Assembly: GCF_900142885.1 (NCBI RefSeq)
Contig: NZ_FRCL01000010.1
Span: forward strand, 83,940-147,939
DNA: 64,000 nt
Reading direction: 5' to 3'
Origin: Flavobacterium xinjiangense
GTDB lineage: Bacteria > Bacteroidota > Bacteroidia > Flavobacteriales > Flavobacteriaceae
The translations under genes were made by a program, and so were the position numbers. Within the stretch, counting starts at the first letter, position 1; every line of letters starts with the position of its first letter. This document shows positions 53,443 to 62,900 of the stretch, piece by piece. The notes beneath the pieces are model-generated. The model saw only the letters and a program-made list of their open reading frames with translations, did not search any database and was not told where the DNA came from.

Positions 53443-55659
53443 TTAAAAGGTATACGTGATCTTACCTTTTGCATAAAACGGGGTGCCTGGTGTAAAATGA
53501 ATTTCTTCTACGCTTGCTGATTCATTTTGTAATCTTGATTCAGTGGCAAACTGCGTTTCGTTCCATTTGGTATTAAATAAATTATCGATTACTATTCCGA
53601 AAGAAATATTTTTAACTTTATAATTAATATTAAAATCCGAAACAAAATAACCTTTCGCAACAATTGAATTATCTTCATTTGCAGGGCGACTTTTTAGATA
53701 ACGATACCTAACTCCTCCTGAAAAACCATTCAATTTCTGGAAACTTAATCCTCCTGTTGTGGTAAAATCTGGCGCTAACGGAATATAGTTTTGTCCTCTT
53801 GGCTCATCAATACTTCTTGCATACGTATAATTAGCATCGGCATCAAAATACAACCAATCATTCAGTTGATAACGCAATGCTAAATCAAATCCCATTCGTT
53901 TTGATTTCCCGCTCGGCTCAATGATACCGGCGTCTCCAACGTATACAAATTCTTGTTCCAAATACAAATACCACAAAGCCGAATTAACGATTAGTTTGGG
54001 AAATGGTTTCCAAATGGTTCCAACATCCGTTCCTATAGCGGTTGGTAAAATTTGTTTTCCACTGTTTTGAACCACAACCCGAGTATCATTCGAATGAAAT
54101 CCCATTCCTGATTTAACGAAGAATTGTAAATTGTTATTTTCGGTGTATATAAAATTCAGTTTTGGAGAAAATTTCACTTTAGATTCAGATTGTGTTTTGT
54201 AATCAGTAGTCAATTTATCCTGGTAATTGAATTTGAAATAATCCACACGAATGGCTGGATTAATTATCAATTTTCCAAAATTGAATTCTGAATTCAAATA
54301 CGAGAATAAATTGGACTCATCAATATCTCCCAATTTAATTTGTTGCAAAGTAGTACTCCTATTTAATGTATGCGAAAGCTCCGTATCAGTTGTAGCGTCT
54401 GCTCGAAAACCAACTCCGTATTGCAATGATAAATTCACATCATTTAGCTTCGTTTTCTTATTCAGTTCAGCGTTCATTCCATATATATTTCTGTTTTCCT
54501 TTTGTCTAATTTGATCTCCATTGATAGGATCTTCAAGGAAAAAAGTAAAATTAGAATACAATTCAAACTCATATTTAGAGTAAAATGCATTGGCTTTTAT
54601 AAATGTATTTTCGTTTATTGGTTTACTCAAGGAAATATTAAAATTAGTTCTGGACGTATTTCCGCCTTCGGTATCATCAACAGAACCAAATCTTGAAATG
54701 GTTCCATTATCAACCAATCGGTGTGGTATTTGTCCAGAAGCATCCCACTTACTGGAAAAACGAGAGGCTGAAATGGAAAACTTACTGTTGTCTTGCAAGA
54801 TGGCTGAGTATTTCCCTAACAAATTTATTCTATTAAAATTTTGAGGCGAATCAAAAGGTCCATCAGTTAAAATATATTCGGTCGCAATGTAAGCGCTCTG
54901 CTTTTTTTGGTTACCTAAAAGATTAAACATTCCTACCGTTCTCAAGGTATTAAATTGTCCTATTTCAAGTCCAATACTGCTATTCTCTAATTTATCTTTA
55001 GTTTGGAAAGCAACGTATCCTGCAGTAGCAAAATCCCCTTTGTTAGCATAATACGTTCCTTTTCCAAAATCTATTTTTTCCACGGTTTCCGGAATCACAA
55101 AATGTAAATCGGCGTAACCTTGTCCATGTGCATGAGAAACCATATTTACCGGCATTCCGTCCACTGAAATCGCAATATCAGTTCCATGATCGATATCAAA
55201 ACCTCTCAAGAAAATTTGTTCCGCTTTACCCCCACCGGCATGTTGACCGATGAATAATCCGGGTACTTTTCGTAAAATTTCCTGTGATGAATTTACAGGT
55301 GTAGTTTGCAAATCTATTTTTGAAATCACATTCATAGCTGAAAGTTTTGCCTGAATAACTACTTCATTCAATCTAAAACTATCACTTTCCACGCTAATTA
55401 CAACTTCCGATGAAGTAACGGTAAAACTTGTTTTTTTATACCCTAAAGCAGTTACTCTTAACACACTTTCCAAACCGGTTTTATCAATACTGAACATTCC
55501 AAATTCATCGGTATGCGCATGAGTTTCGGTGGTTGTATTAATCAGGTAAGCATTCTCTATAGGATTTCCGTCCATATCTATCACTTTCCCTTTTTGAATT
55601 TGACTGTACGATGTCATTCCAAAGAAAGCTACAAGGATTACAAAAATATTTTTCATCAA
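53443..55659 (-). CDS. TonB-dependent outer-membrane receptor with CarboxypepD_reg-like N-terminus
   Basis: 738 residues. Signal peptide about 1-20 (ending SYSQ), CarboxypepD_reg-like domain about 23-100 (KGKVIDMDGNPIENAYLINT), plug about 105-225 (ILRKVPGLF, FLRGFDIDHGTDIAISVDGMPVN and a His-rich SHAHGQGYADLHF), then a 22-strand-type barrel ending in the aromatic strand KITYTF. There is no SusD gene and no STN signalling domain, so it is not a polysaccharide system and cannot signal in the classical FecA way. It starts five bases after the TPR lipoprotein stop. The substrate may be a metal or small cofactor; the plug histidines hint at metal, as inference. Confidence 0.9.
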   Translation of the reverse strand: MMKNIFVILVAFFGMTSYSQIQKGKVIDMDGNPIENAYLINTTTETHAHTDEFGMFSIDKTGLESVLRVTALGYKKTSFTVTSSEVVISVESDSFRLNEVVIQAKLSAMNVISKIDLQTTPVNSSQEILRKVPGLFIGQHAGGGKAEQIFLRGFDIDHGTDIAISVDGMPVNMVSHAHGQGYADLHFVIPETVEKIDFGKGTYYANKGDFATAGYVAFQTKDKLENSSIGLEIGQFNTLRTVGMFNLLGNQKKQSAYIATEYILTDGPFDSPQNFNRINLLGKYSAILQDNSKFSISASRFSSKWDASGQIPHRLVDNGTISRFGSVDDTEGGNTSRTNFNISLSKPINENTFIKANAFYSKYEFELYSNFTFFLEDPINGDQIRQKENRNIYGMNAELNKKTKLNDVNLSLQYGVGFRADATTDTELSHTLNRSTTLQQIKLGDIDESNLFSYLNSEFNFGKLIINPAIRVDYFKFNYQDKLTTDYKTQSESKVKFSPKLNFIYTENNNLQFFVKSGMGFHSNDTRVVVQNSGKQILPTAIGTDVGTIWKPFPKLIVNSALWYLYLEQEFVYVGDAGIIEPSGKSKRMGFDLALRYQLNDWLYFDADANYTYARSIDEPRGQNYIPLAPDFTTTGGLSFQKLNGFSGGVRYRYLKSRPANEDNSIVAKGYFVSDFNINYKVKNISFGIVIDNLFNTKWNETQFATESRLQNESASVEEIHFTPGTPFYAKGKITYTF

Positions 55660-55664
55660 AATGT

Positions 55665-56960
55665 CTATAATTGATTTACCTTTTTATCCAAGTTAGGTCC
55701 AAGTTCATAAATGCTGGAAAGTAAGTCTTCCTTAATTGGCTGAACTTTTTCGATTTCTTTATTAGACTTATAAATCATAGCCAAATGGTATTGTACTTTT
55801 GGTTCGAATGATTTTCCAACCACATATTTTTTAGCAATTTCTAATGCTTTTTTATTTTGACCAGTATTTAAATAAGACCAGGCAAGCAAATCATAAGAAT
55901 CAGGAGTTGGACGGTGATCCACTTCAACTTTTGCAATTTCCAATGCTTTCGCTGCTGTTTCTTTTGCGTCAGCATATATCAAAATATTGTATTTGTTATA
56001 CATTGCGCCGTAGTTATTATCTTTTAACATTGCGAAATAAGCATTTCTATTTTCTAGTTCCTTGGCTTTATTTCCTTCAAATTGTGCAATTTGCGATTTC
56101 AGTAAATAAAAATCAGGCGTGTTGTGTGTCACTTCAATAGCTTCTACAATTCTTTTTGCTTCTGTAGTATTTCTTTCGTGTGAAAAAACAATCCAGGCAA
56201 TTCCTTTTAAAGCATAAGAATAATTAGGATCTATTGCCAACGTTTTTAAATAACTATCATACGATTCTTGTATTCTTCCTGCATGACCATAAAAATCACC
56301 AAGATTAGAGTAAGACCAAATTTTAAGCACTTTATTATCTTCTTTCTCTGCTATATCTCTAGCTTTTTCCATAAAAGTAATAGCAGTTTTCAAATCGCCT
56401 TTATGATCATTCCATTTTGCTAATCGAATGAGATAATCATAATCTTTCATATCGCGCATAGCGTTCAAATTCCTTACGGCTTCAGGATAATTCCCCAATT
56501 CCATTTGAACATCAAATAATAATTTTTGAGTTTCTTTCTTTCCTTCGCCTATTGCCAATGCTTTATTGGCAAGACGCAAAGCTTCTTTAAATCGATGCTG
56601 TGCAATATAATTTCTTGCCAAAGATCGAATTGTAGAAACTTTAGAATACTTATAAGTGCTATTTGATTGAGTTAATAATGCCTCTGTTTTATATAAATAT
56701 TTTATATTTCCTGAATATTCAAAAAGTGTAGCATAATTAGACGCTATCATGCTTAAGTAGCTGATTTGGTTGGGAGCAGCATCGAATTTTTTTTGCCAAA
56801 AATCAATTTCGTTATTCGCAAAAGTCATTGATTTATTATCTTTCACATCTAAATATTTATTATAATCTGATGTTTTTGTAATTTGTTTTGGTTTATTATC
56901 GCAACTAAAAAGAGATAGGATTGTAAAAACCAATAATGGAATTATTTTTAAAGTTTTCAT
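55665..56960 (-). CDS. TPR lipoprotein of the DUF4331/TonB operon
   Basis: 431 residues from the ATG with complement at 56958-56960, chosen because it yields a lipoprotein signal peptide with Cys20 (LSLFSC). The upstream in-frame extension crosses a poly-T tract and a microsatellite and is not a plausible protein. At least six TPR-like helical repeats follow (for example RNYIAQHRFKEALRLANKALA, YSNLGDFYGHAGRIQESYDSY, YDLLAWSYLNTGQNKKALEIA). It probably bridges periplasmic partners of the receptor. A T15 attenuator and a GTTT-type microsatellite lie directly upstream. Confidence 0.88.
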   Translation of the reverse strand: MKTLKIIPLLVFTILSLFSCDNKPKQITKTSDYNKYLDVKDNKSMTFANNEIDFWQKKFDAAPNQISYLSMIASNYATLFEYSGNIKYLYKTEALLTQSNSTYKYSKVSTIRSLARNYIAQHRFKEALRLANKALAIGEGKKETQKLLFDVQMELGNYPEAVRNLNAMRDMKDYDYLIRLAKWNDHKGDLKTAITFMEKARDIAEKEDNKVLKIWSYSNLGDFYGHAGRIQESYDSYLKTLAIDPNYSYALKGIAWIVFSHERNTTEAKRIVEAIEVTHNTPDFYLLKSQIAQFEGNKAKELENRNAYFAMLKDNNYGAMYNKYNILIYADAKETAAKALEIAKVEVDHRPTPDSYDLLAWSYLNTGQNKKALEIAKKYVVGKSFEPKVQYHLAMIYKSNKEIEKVQPIKEDLLSSIYELGPNLDKKVNQL

Positions 56961-56971
56961 AATCTGATGTT

Positions 56972-56995
56972 GTTTGTTTGTTTGTTTGTTTGTTT
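56972..56995 (-). repeat. Tetranucleotide microsatellite, six GTTT (AAAC) units
   Basis: Six perfect tandem GTTT units on the plus strand (AAAC on the coding strand) lie 12-35 bases before the TPR lipoprotein start, in its leader. Repeats of this size are prone to slipped-strand mispairing, which would change leader length but not a reading frame. Confidence 0.9.
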
Positions 56996-56997
56996 TG

Positions 56998-57042
56998 AAA
57001 AAAAAAAAAAAACAGAGCACTATTAAGATGAAAGTACCCTGT
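56998..57042 (-). terminator. Hairpin plus T15 tract: terminator or attenuator inside the operon
   Basis: On the minus strand ACAGGGTAC pairs with GTGCTCTGT (two G-T wobbles), loop 13 bases, followed by 15 T residues. It stands between the second DUF4331 gene and the TPR gene, so it could set a high level of the DUF4331 pair and a low level of the receptor genes. Confidence 0.72.
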
Positions 57043-57057
57043 CTTTTTTTAAAAATA

Positions 57058-57609
57058 TTACCAGGCTGTTGCCAAATAAGGGAAAGAAACTCCGAATGCT
57101 TTATCGTTTGCATTTACGTGATCTGAAGTAAGTGCAGCGTTTGAAGTTCCCATTGGTCCTCCAAAAATCAACAATAATTCTACATCAATAACATCATCTG
57201 CTAAAGCTCTACCGGTAAGAACATTTGTTCCGTCAAAGAATGTTGTTTTTTTAGTTTTATCAACATTTAATACATCAGTAGCCAAAAGGCCAGTTAATTG
57301 CGGTGCAGTTTGACCTAATGCATTTGTAGTATATCCAGCATTTAAAGCTAATAACCTAGATTGAAAAATAGATTGGTATTTAGCACCCATCATGGATGGA
57401 ATTGCAGCATTAAAATCATCTTTAGGTTGACCGGCTGCAATAAAGACAGTGTTTATAGCTGGTCTTGCCATTTGATCTTGCTGAACAAAAGTTCCTGAAA
57501 AATCAGCACTTACCGCAGCATTATTATCTGAATCATTATTATCACAATTTACTGAAACAACCGCACATACTAGTGCTAAAGCTATTAATTTGAAATTATT
57601 TGTTTTCAT
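57058..57609 (-). CDS. DUF4331 C-terminal-half lipoprotein
   Basis: 183 residues. The signal peptide ends with Cys22 (VSVNC), so this is probably a lipoprotein. The mature part matches the second half of full-length DUF4331 proteins: QQDQMARPAINTVFI, KDDFNAAIP, GRALADDVIDVELLLIFGG and LTSDHVNANDKAFGVSFPYLA. Full-length DUF4331 proteins are normally about 450-550 residues, so the domain here is divided between two genes; the N-terminal half is the neighbouring gene 25 bp upstream. Both halves have export signals, and the two chains probably assemble. Function unknown. Confidence 0.85.
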   Translation of the reverse strand: MKTNNFKLIALALVCAVVSVNCDNNDSDNNAAVSADFSGTFVQQDQMARPAINTVFIAAGQPKDDFNAAIPSMMGAKYQSIFQSRLLALNAGYTTNALGQTAPQLTGLLATDVLNVDKTKKTTFFDGTNVLTGRALADDVIDVELLLIFGGPMGTSNAALTSDHVNANDKAFGVSFPYLATAW

Positions 57610-57634
57610 GTTTATATGTTTTAAATAAAATTAG

Positions 57635-58285
57635 TTATTGTTTTTTCTTTGTTTCAGCCCATACATTAATTTTGCTGGAAGTACCTAACATTGCTTTTGG
57701 AACTTCAACCACTAATGAAAGTACATTTGTACCTGCAAAAGTATCTGTACCAGGATTGTTAAATCCAGAAGCTGTTCCTCCAAGGATTGCTTTGAATTGA
57801 CCTAAGTCAAAAAAGAAAGGATCATCCCTTGGTCCTGCAAAAAATTTCATTCCGCTTTTCTCCGCTATTATAGGAGTAGCACCGTAGGAAGAAATTGTTA
57901 CACTTCCTGAAGCTGCACTAGTTTTAATGGTACTTGAAGTTCCTGTAGTTGTTGGAGCATAAGGTCCAAAGAAATACATTTTGTCATCTCTTTTGATGGC
58001 TTGAAGAACTAAATCTTCAACATTGTCGCCTGTGTTATCAATATTGATTTCAATCATAACATTTTCATTAAATGTTGCTGCGGCTGTAGCATTAGGACTT
58101 AACAATCCTTGTGTGTTGACTGCAAAAGCAAGATTGTTTGTGTCTTGTCCTTGAAAAGTGTACACATCAGTAATATCTGCTGCATTACCTGTTACTGCTG
58201 GAGCATCAACGTGATCAGCAGCTACTAAAATTAAGCCCGAAACCGCCACTAGCGATAGGCCTAATATCATTTTTGTTTTTTTCAT
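57635..58285 (-). CDS. DUF4331 N-terminal-half exported protein
   Basis: 216 residues with a signal peptide (about 1-23). The mature start ADHVDAPAVTGNAADITDVYTFQG corresponds to the SSHREAP-DNTDVYAF start of DUF4331, followed by NVMIEINIDNTGDNVEDLVLQ, FFAGPRDDPFFFDLGQF, and NVLSLVVEVPKAMLG ending in INVWAETKKKQ, where full-length proteins continue into the second half. The terminal residues here are polar and the gene clearly ends. It is the first gene of the leftward operon and diverges from the ECF sigma factor gene. Confidence 0.85.
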   Translation of the reverse strand: MKKTKMILGLSLVAVSGLILVAADHVDAPAVTGNAADITDVYTFQGQDTNNLAFAVNTQGLLSPNATAAATFNENVMIEINIDNTGDNVEDLVLQAIKRDDKMYFFGPYAPTTTGTSSTIKTSAASGSVTISSYGATPIIAEKSGMKFFAGPRDDPFFFDLGQFKAILGGTASGFNNPGTDTFAGTNVLSLVVEVPKAMLGTSSKINVWAETKKKQ

Positions 58286-58461
58286 TTTGTTATAATTTAA
58301 AAGGTTATAGAAGCATTTACGGGATTGTTTTCAGTTTGGTTTTAAAAATCATAAAAAAAATCAATTTATTTTATAAAACATTGATTTTCAATTATTTAAA
58401 TACTTAAATAAATTCCAATTATTTTATTTTTAAAATTATTTTGAGGTAGCTATTGATAAAA

Positions 58462-58494
58462 TTTGTCAATTGTGAATAAGAATGTATAAGTTTG
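58462..58494 (+). promoter_or_regulatory. Probable promoter of the ECF sigma factor gene
   Basis: A perfect -7 box TAAGTTTG at 58487-58494 with TTTG at 58462-58465, about 21 bases upstream, as -33 box. A TGTGAAT occurs nearby at 58471, but the 15- and 25-base spacers of the stress-island sites are absent, so this is a different promoter class. Confidence 0.6.
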
Positions 58495-58515
58495 TAAAAG
58501 CAAAATATAAAGTAT

Positions 58516-59046
58516 ATGACCCAAGATGAATTGTTAGTATTAATATATAAGAAAGATGACAAGGCTTTTACACATCTATATGATATGTATTCAAAAAGCT
58601 TGTTTGCAGTGATCAATGTTCTTGTAAAAAACAGAGAAGAAGCCGAAGATGTGCTTCAAGATGTATTTGTCAAAATCTGGAAAAATATAGATTCCTATCA
58701 TGAAAGCAAAGGGCGTTTCTATACTTGGATTCTAAATATTGCCCGTAATACGTCAATAGACAAACTGCGTTCTAAAAATTTTAATAACAGTCAAAAAAAC
58801 CTTTCTTCAGATAATTTCGTACATCTATTTGACGACAGTAACAAACTGGTCAATAAAATTGATACTATTGGGATTCAAGAGTTTGTAAAAAAGCTAAAAC
58901 CCAAATGTATTCAAATAATAGATTTACTGTTTTTTAAAGGATATACCCAACAAGAAGCTTCTGAGGAATTGGAAATTCCTTTGGGAACCGTTAAGACTCA
59001 TAATCGAAACTGTATTAATGATTTAAGAAATTATTTGAAAGTATAA
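58516..59046 (+). CDS. ECF RNA polymerase sigma factor
   Basis: 176 residues, sigma-70 family ECF. Region 2 (about 20-90) has LYDMYSKSLFAVINVLVKNREEAEDVLQDVFVKIWKN and the FYTWILNIARNTSIDKLR core. Region 4 (about 120-172) has IIDLLFFKGYTQQEASEELEIPLGTVKTHNRNCINDLR. The last base of its stop overlaps the start of the anti-sigma gene, so the two are coupled. It probably controls the divergent DUF4331-TonB operon. Confidence 0.93.
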   Translation: MTQDELLVLIYKKDDKAFTHLYDMYSKSLFAVINVLVKNREEAEDVLQDVFVKIWKNIDSYHESKGRFYTWILNIARNTSIDKLRSKNFNNSQKNLSSDNFVHLFDDSNKLVNKIDTIGIQEFVKKLKPKCIQIIDLLFFKGYTQQEASEELEIPLGTVKTHNRNCINDLRNYLKV

Positions 59047-59831
59047 TGGAAACAAAAGAATATATAGAATCAGGTATTTTAGAACTCTACGTTTATGGTT
59101 TACTTGCTGAAACCGAAAATGAAGAAGTAGCCGCTATGGCAAAAAATAATCCTGAAATAAACGACGAAATTATCGCTATAGAAAAAGCCATCATAGCTTT
59201 GTCTTCTAGCTTTTCACCATTTATTTCTGCTGAAAATTTCGAAAAAATAAAAGAGAAATTAGAGCTTAAACACGCTAAAGTAGTTCAGCTGGAACCAAGT
59301 CGAAACTGGTCTCAATATGTTGGTTGGGCAGCTGCAATTATTTTATTGGTTGGTATTGGTTACCAATACAATCAGTTAGAGCAAACCAATACTCAGATTG
59401 TAACTGTTGAAGCAACAAAAGCAAAAATGGAAAAGGATTTGAATTCTTTACAATTAAAAAGCAAAGCAAGTGAAACTAGTTTAGCAGTTATAAGAGATGT
59501 TAATAATACTGTGGTACCTTTAGGTGGACAGGCAGTTGCGCCACAATCTTCGGCTAAAGTATATTGGAATAAAGAAACCAAAGTGGTTTATGTTGATGCT
59601 GCAGGATTACCAGAACCTCCAGAAGGAATGGTATACCAAGTTTGGGCAATAAAACTGAATCCATTAACTCCGACTAGCATAGGATTACTAGACAATTTCA
59701 AGGTTAATGATCAAAAAATGTTTGCTGTAGATAATGCAACGGATGCGGAAGCTTTTGGTATTACACTAGAACCTAAAGGCGGAAGTTTAACTCCTACAAT
59801 GGAACAATTATATACCCTAGGAAAAGTGTAA
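59046..59831 (+). CDS. RskA-like anti-sigma factor
   Basis: 261 residues. A cytoplasmic N-terminal helical region (ESGILELYVYGLLAETENEEVAAMA) should bind the sigma factor. A single membrane helix lies at about 97-115 (WAAAIILLVGIGY). A periplasmic coiled segment and an RskA domain (VYWNKETKVVYVDAAGLPEPPEGMVYQVWAIK) follow, and the chain ends with GGSLTPTMEQLYTLGKV. This is the classical membrane anti-sigma organisation. The signal that releases the sigma factor is unknown; there is no STN domain on the nearby receptor. Confidence 0.9.
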   Translation: METKEYIESGILELYVYGLLAETENEEVAAMAKNNPEINDEIIAIEKAIIALSSSFSPFISAENFEKIKEKLELKHAKVVQLEPSRNWSQYVGWAAAIILLVGIGYQYNQLEQTNTQIVTVEATKAKMEKDLNSLQLKSKASETSLAVIRDVNNTVVPLGGQAVAPQSSAKVYWNKETKVVYVDAAGLPEPPEGMVYQVWAIKLNPLTPTSIGLLDNFKVNDQKMFAVDNATDAEAFGITLEPKGGSLTPTMEQLYTLGKV

Positions 59832-59855
59832 ATAGTACTTCTTCTATGTACCAAT

Positions 59856-59890
59856 AAAAAAGGTTCAACTTTACGGTTGAACCTTTTTTT
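59856..59890. terminator. Bidirectional terminator
   Basis: Perfect AAAGGTTCAAC / GTTGAACCTTT stem with a 6-base loop, A-run on the left and T-run on the right. It separates the anti-sigma gene from the convergent surface-protein gene. Confidence 0.9.
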
Positions 59891-59931
59891 ATTCTTGTTT
59901 TTTAATTGTTTTGAAAAAATCAATAAAAGTA

Positions 59932-62900
59932 TTATCGTACCCAATACCAAATAATTCCAGGTTGTTGATTCCAAGAGGCCATCCAAGGCACGGGACTCCA
60001 GCCACAAGCTGAAACTAAAGTTCCCCACCAATCACCATTTGGATCACTACTTGTTGTAATTGCTCCGCAGGATCCAGGTGCATACCAAGGCATTATTTGT
60101 TCTACTCCATTTCCTTGGTAAGACCAAGAATCAAACATTGTATTTATCGTAATATCAGTTTGAGTGTTATTTCTATTTACAAAACTATAGGCTTGATTTG
60201 CAGTCCAAATTCCTCCCCAATGTCCTCTCGTCGTTGCTTCAATCATATATTGAAATCCACTTGGACTCTTCTTTAGATAATCTGCATAAGATATAATAGA
60301 ATATTGTCCGTTAATAGTTGGAGTTGCTTCATTCCTTAAAATAGCATTGTTTCCATCCCAACCTGAACTATTTTTATTACACAATATTAACGTCCAACCA
60401 CCGCCATCAGTGGTCATATCAGCATAAATCTGAAAGGGAGTTCCTCCGTTAATACTTGGGTTTGCTATCCAATACAATCCATCTGTAGCTCCGGGAAAAT
60501 CAGCTTTTATTTGTAATGCGCTCGCTCCTGCTGATGCCGCTGATAATCCGTCATTAGATTTAGTCGCTATTGTTTGACCGTTAATTGTCAATGAATTACT
60601 TGAAGACAATGCTCCATTTTTATTGACATAATTAAAATCAGAACTTGAAATCTGCCCGTTTTTTGTTAAAACAGAAACCGCATTTACAGTTAAAGTAGCA
60701 CTTGTAGAACCACCATAATGAGTGGCATTCTCCTCCTGAACTGCTGTTATCGTAGTTGTTCCTGTTCCTTTTATGGTGACAGTTGTACCGCTGATTGTTG
60801 CTACAGAAGTATTACTGCTACTATAAGTAATAGTACTGGCACTTAAACTGCTTGGTGGTGTAATCGTATAAGAACCATCAAAATAGGTTTTTATTTGTGG
60901 ATTAAAGTTACTTAAATCAGGATTTTTTAGAACTGTTACAGTCACATTATTGAATACCGAACAAGCACCATTAGAAGAATATCCTATTAAATTATATGTC
61001 GTTGTTTCAGCCGGAGATACTGTAATTGATGCAGAATTTCCTAGAGGTTCATCCCCATAAATCCCGTAATAAGAAGCGGAACTTTTCTCAACAGCTAGCC
61101 TATCGTTAGTTGCTAATACGGAATCAAAAACAAAAACCTCTGCAACATCCGCATCTGAAGATTCACTATCATTAATTCTTATACCATTAGGGCCAGTAGT
61201 TCCTCCGCTTGGATTTACGGTTTTAGAAACCCCATTTTCAAAAAATCTTGATTCACTCCCAGTTCCTGTTCCTGTATACACATATGCATTACTATCAGCA
61301 GGTATTCCACCAGGTTGAGAAACCCAACCATCAAAATGGGCCTGACTTCTACTACCATTCCACCATCCAAGTAACCAGTTATTATTCGCATTTAAAACTC
61401 TCCCTCTGCATGGACCCGTTTGTTTTCCTGCATAAATCACAGTGTAAGGAGGAGAAAAATTCATGCTATTTTTCAGGTTTTGACTTGTATTAAATCTTAA
61501 AATAGGCTTGTTATTCAGACCATTGTATACATATAATGGCTGTGCACCAGAATAGGATGGAATCATATCATTTCCATTACCGGATTGATCATACAGTTTG
61601 ACACAATAGCCAGCTGATCCATTCAACCAAGTATTTATAGCTTCAGTATTTAAATTTGTACCTGAAAATCCAAAATCAGCTTCTACATCATCGCTAGACC
61701 TTCTCAAGCGAATTGCTGAACCAGAATAAGCAGATCTTAAAAGTCGCAATCCCACTGCTAATTTATAATGCGACACATTATCTAAAGGTGTTGCATTATT
61801 AAAACCCCAAAAATAAGTACTAGCTCCTGAAGCTGTAAGTGTAATAGAATCCCCCGCATTTATAGTAGCTGTTGATGGAGTTATAGTAACTGCAGATAAG
61901 CTTTCGACTATTATAGCACCAGAAACAGCACTGGTAACATCAGGCTCTTTAGAACCCGAAACAACAACATAATAATAAGTCGTTCCTATTGATGTAGTTG
62001 GTGGAATAAAAGTACTAGTATTGGCACCGTCAATTAAAGTTCCATCAGTTGTGCTCGAAGTAGAATTACTATACCATTGATATAAAAGATTGAGTCCTGA
62101 AGCATGAACGGTTAATGGCGTTGCAACTGTTCCCAAACATTCAAAATGATTTGAGGATGAAGGATTAGTACTTATTGCAGTAGAACATAATGTCATGTTA
62201 ACTCCATAATAAACTCCCTGATTACATTCCATTGATTGGCGAACATCAGATGTGTTTATAGTGGAAAATGCTATTGCTTCACTTTCTAAAATGGAACCTC
62301 CACCTCCACCTCCATCATAATTACCAATGAATATTTGATTTAAGTTATCAGTTCGAGGACTAATATATAAAACCATACCTTCATTAACAGGAGCAAGGGA
62401 TTCGGATGTTGTTTTCGAAATCCCATTTCTCCATATTTCAAGTGGATACACATTCGAATGAAATGTAGTTCCTCCATTTTCTAATATTCCTCCTATTCTT
62501 GGAGTTCCCTCAAGAATAGTGTGATAACTTGGCCAATTAGTCCTTTCTGATCTTATTACTGAAGTGATACTTGCTACACTCAGTGCTCCCGAATAAACCA
62601 GCCCTTTGTTTCCCGAAAAATCAATAGCTAATCTTGTTCCAATATATTTAAAAGCACCATTAAATACTATTTTGGGTTGAAGATTATTATCGGTTTTAAT
62701 CAGATTTCTTCCATTACCACTTTGGTCATACCAAATACTTACATAAGCATCATTTAAACCGACAAATGCCAGTAATGCAGTTGTATCTAAATCTCCATTA
62801 CCATCAAAACCAATATCCTGAGCGACCTCATCACTACTTCGACGCACTTGTATAGCATTGCCAACATAAGAGGTACTTAATTTTCGCAAACTATAGACAA

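Noticed and set aside
56961..57113. Upstream extension of the TPR lipoprotein by 51 residues
   Set aside because: It runs through the T15 tract and the microsatellite and overlaps the DUF4331 gene; the lipoprotein signal begins at the internal ATG.
58471..58494. TGTGAAT before the ECF sigma gene as a member of the stress motif family
   Set aside because: Only the first seven bases match; TATAAC and both spacers are missing, and an ordinary TTTG/TAAGTTTG promoter explains the site.
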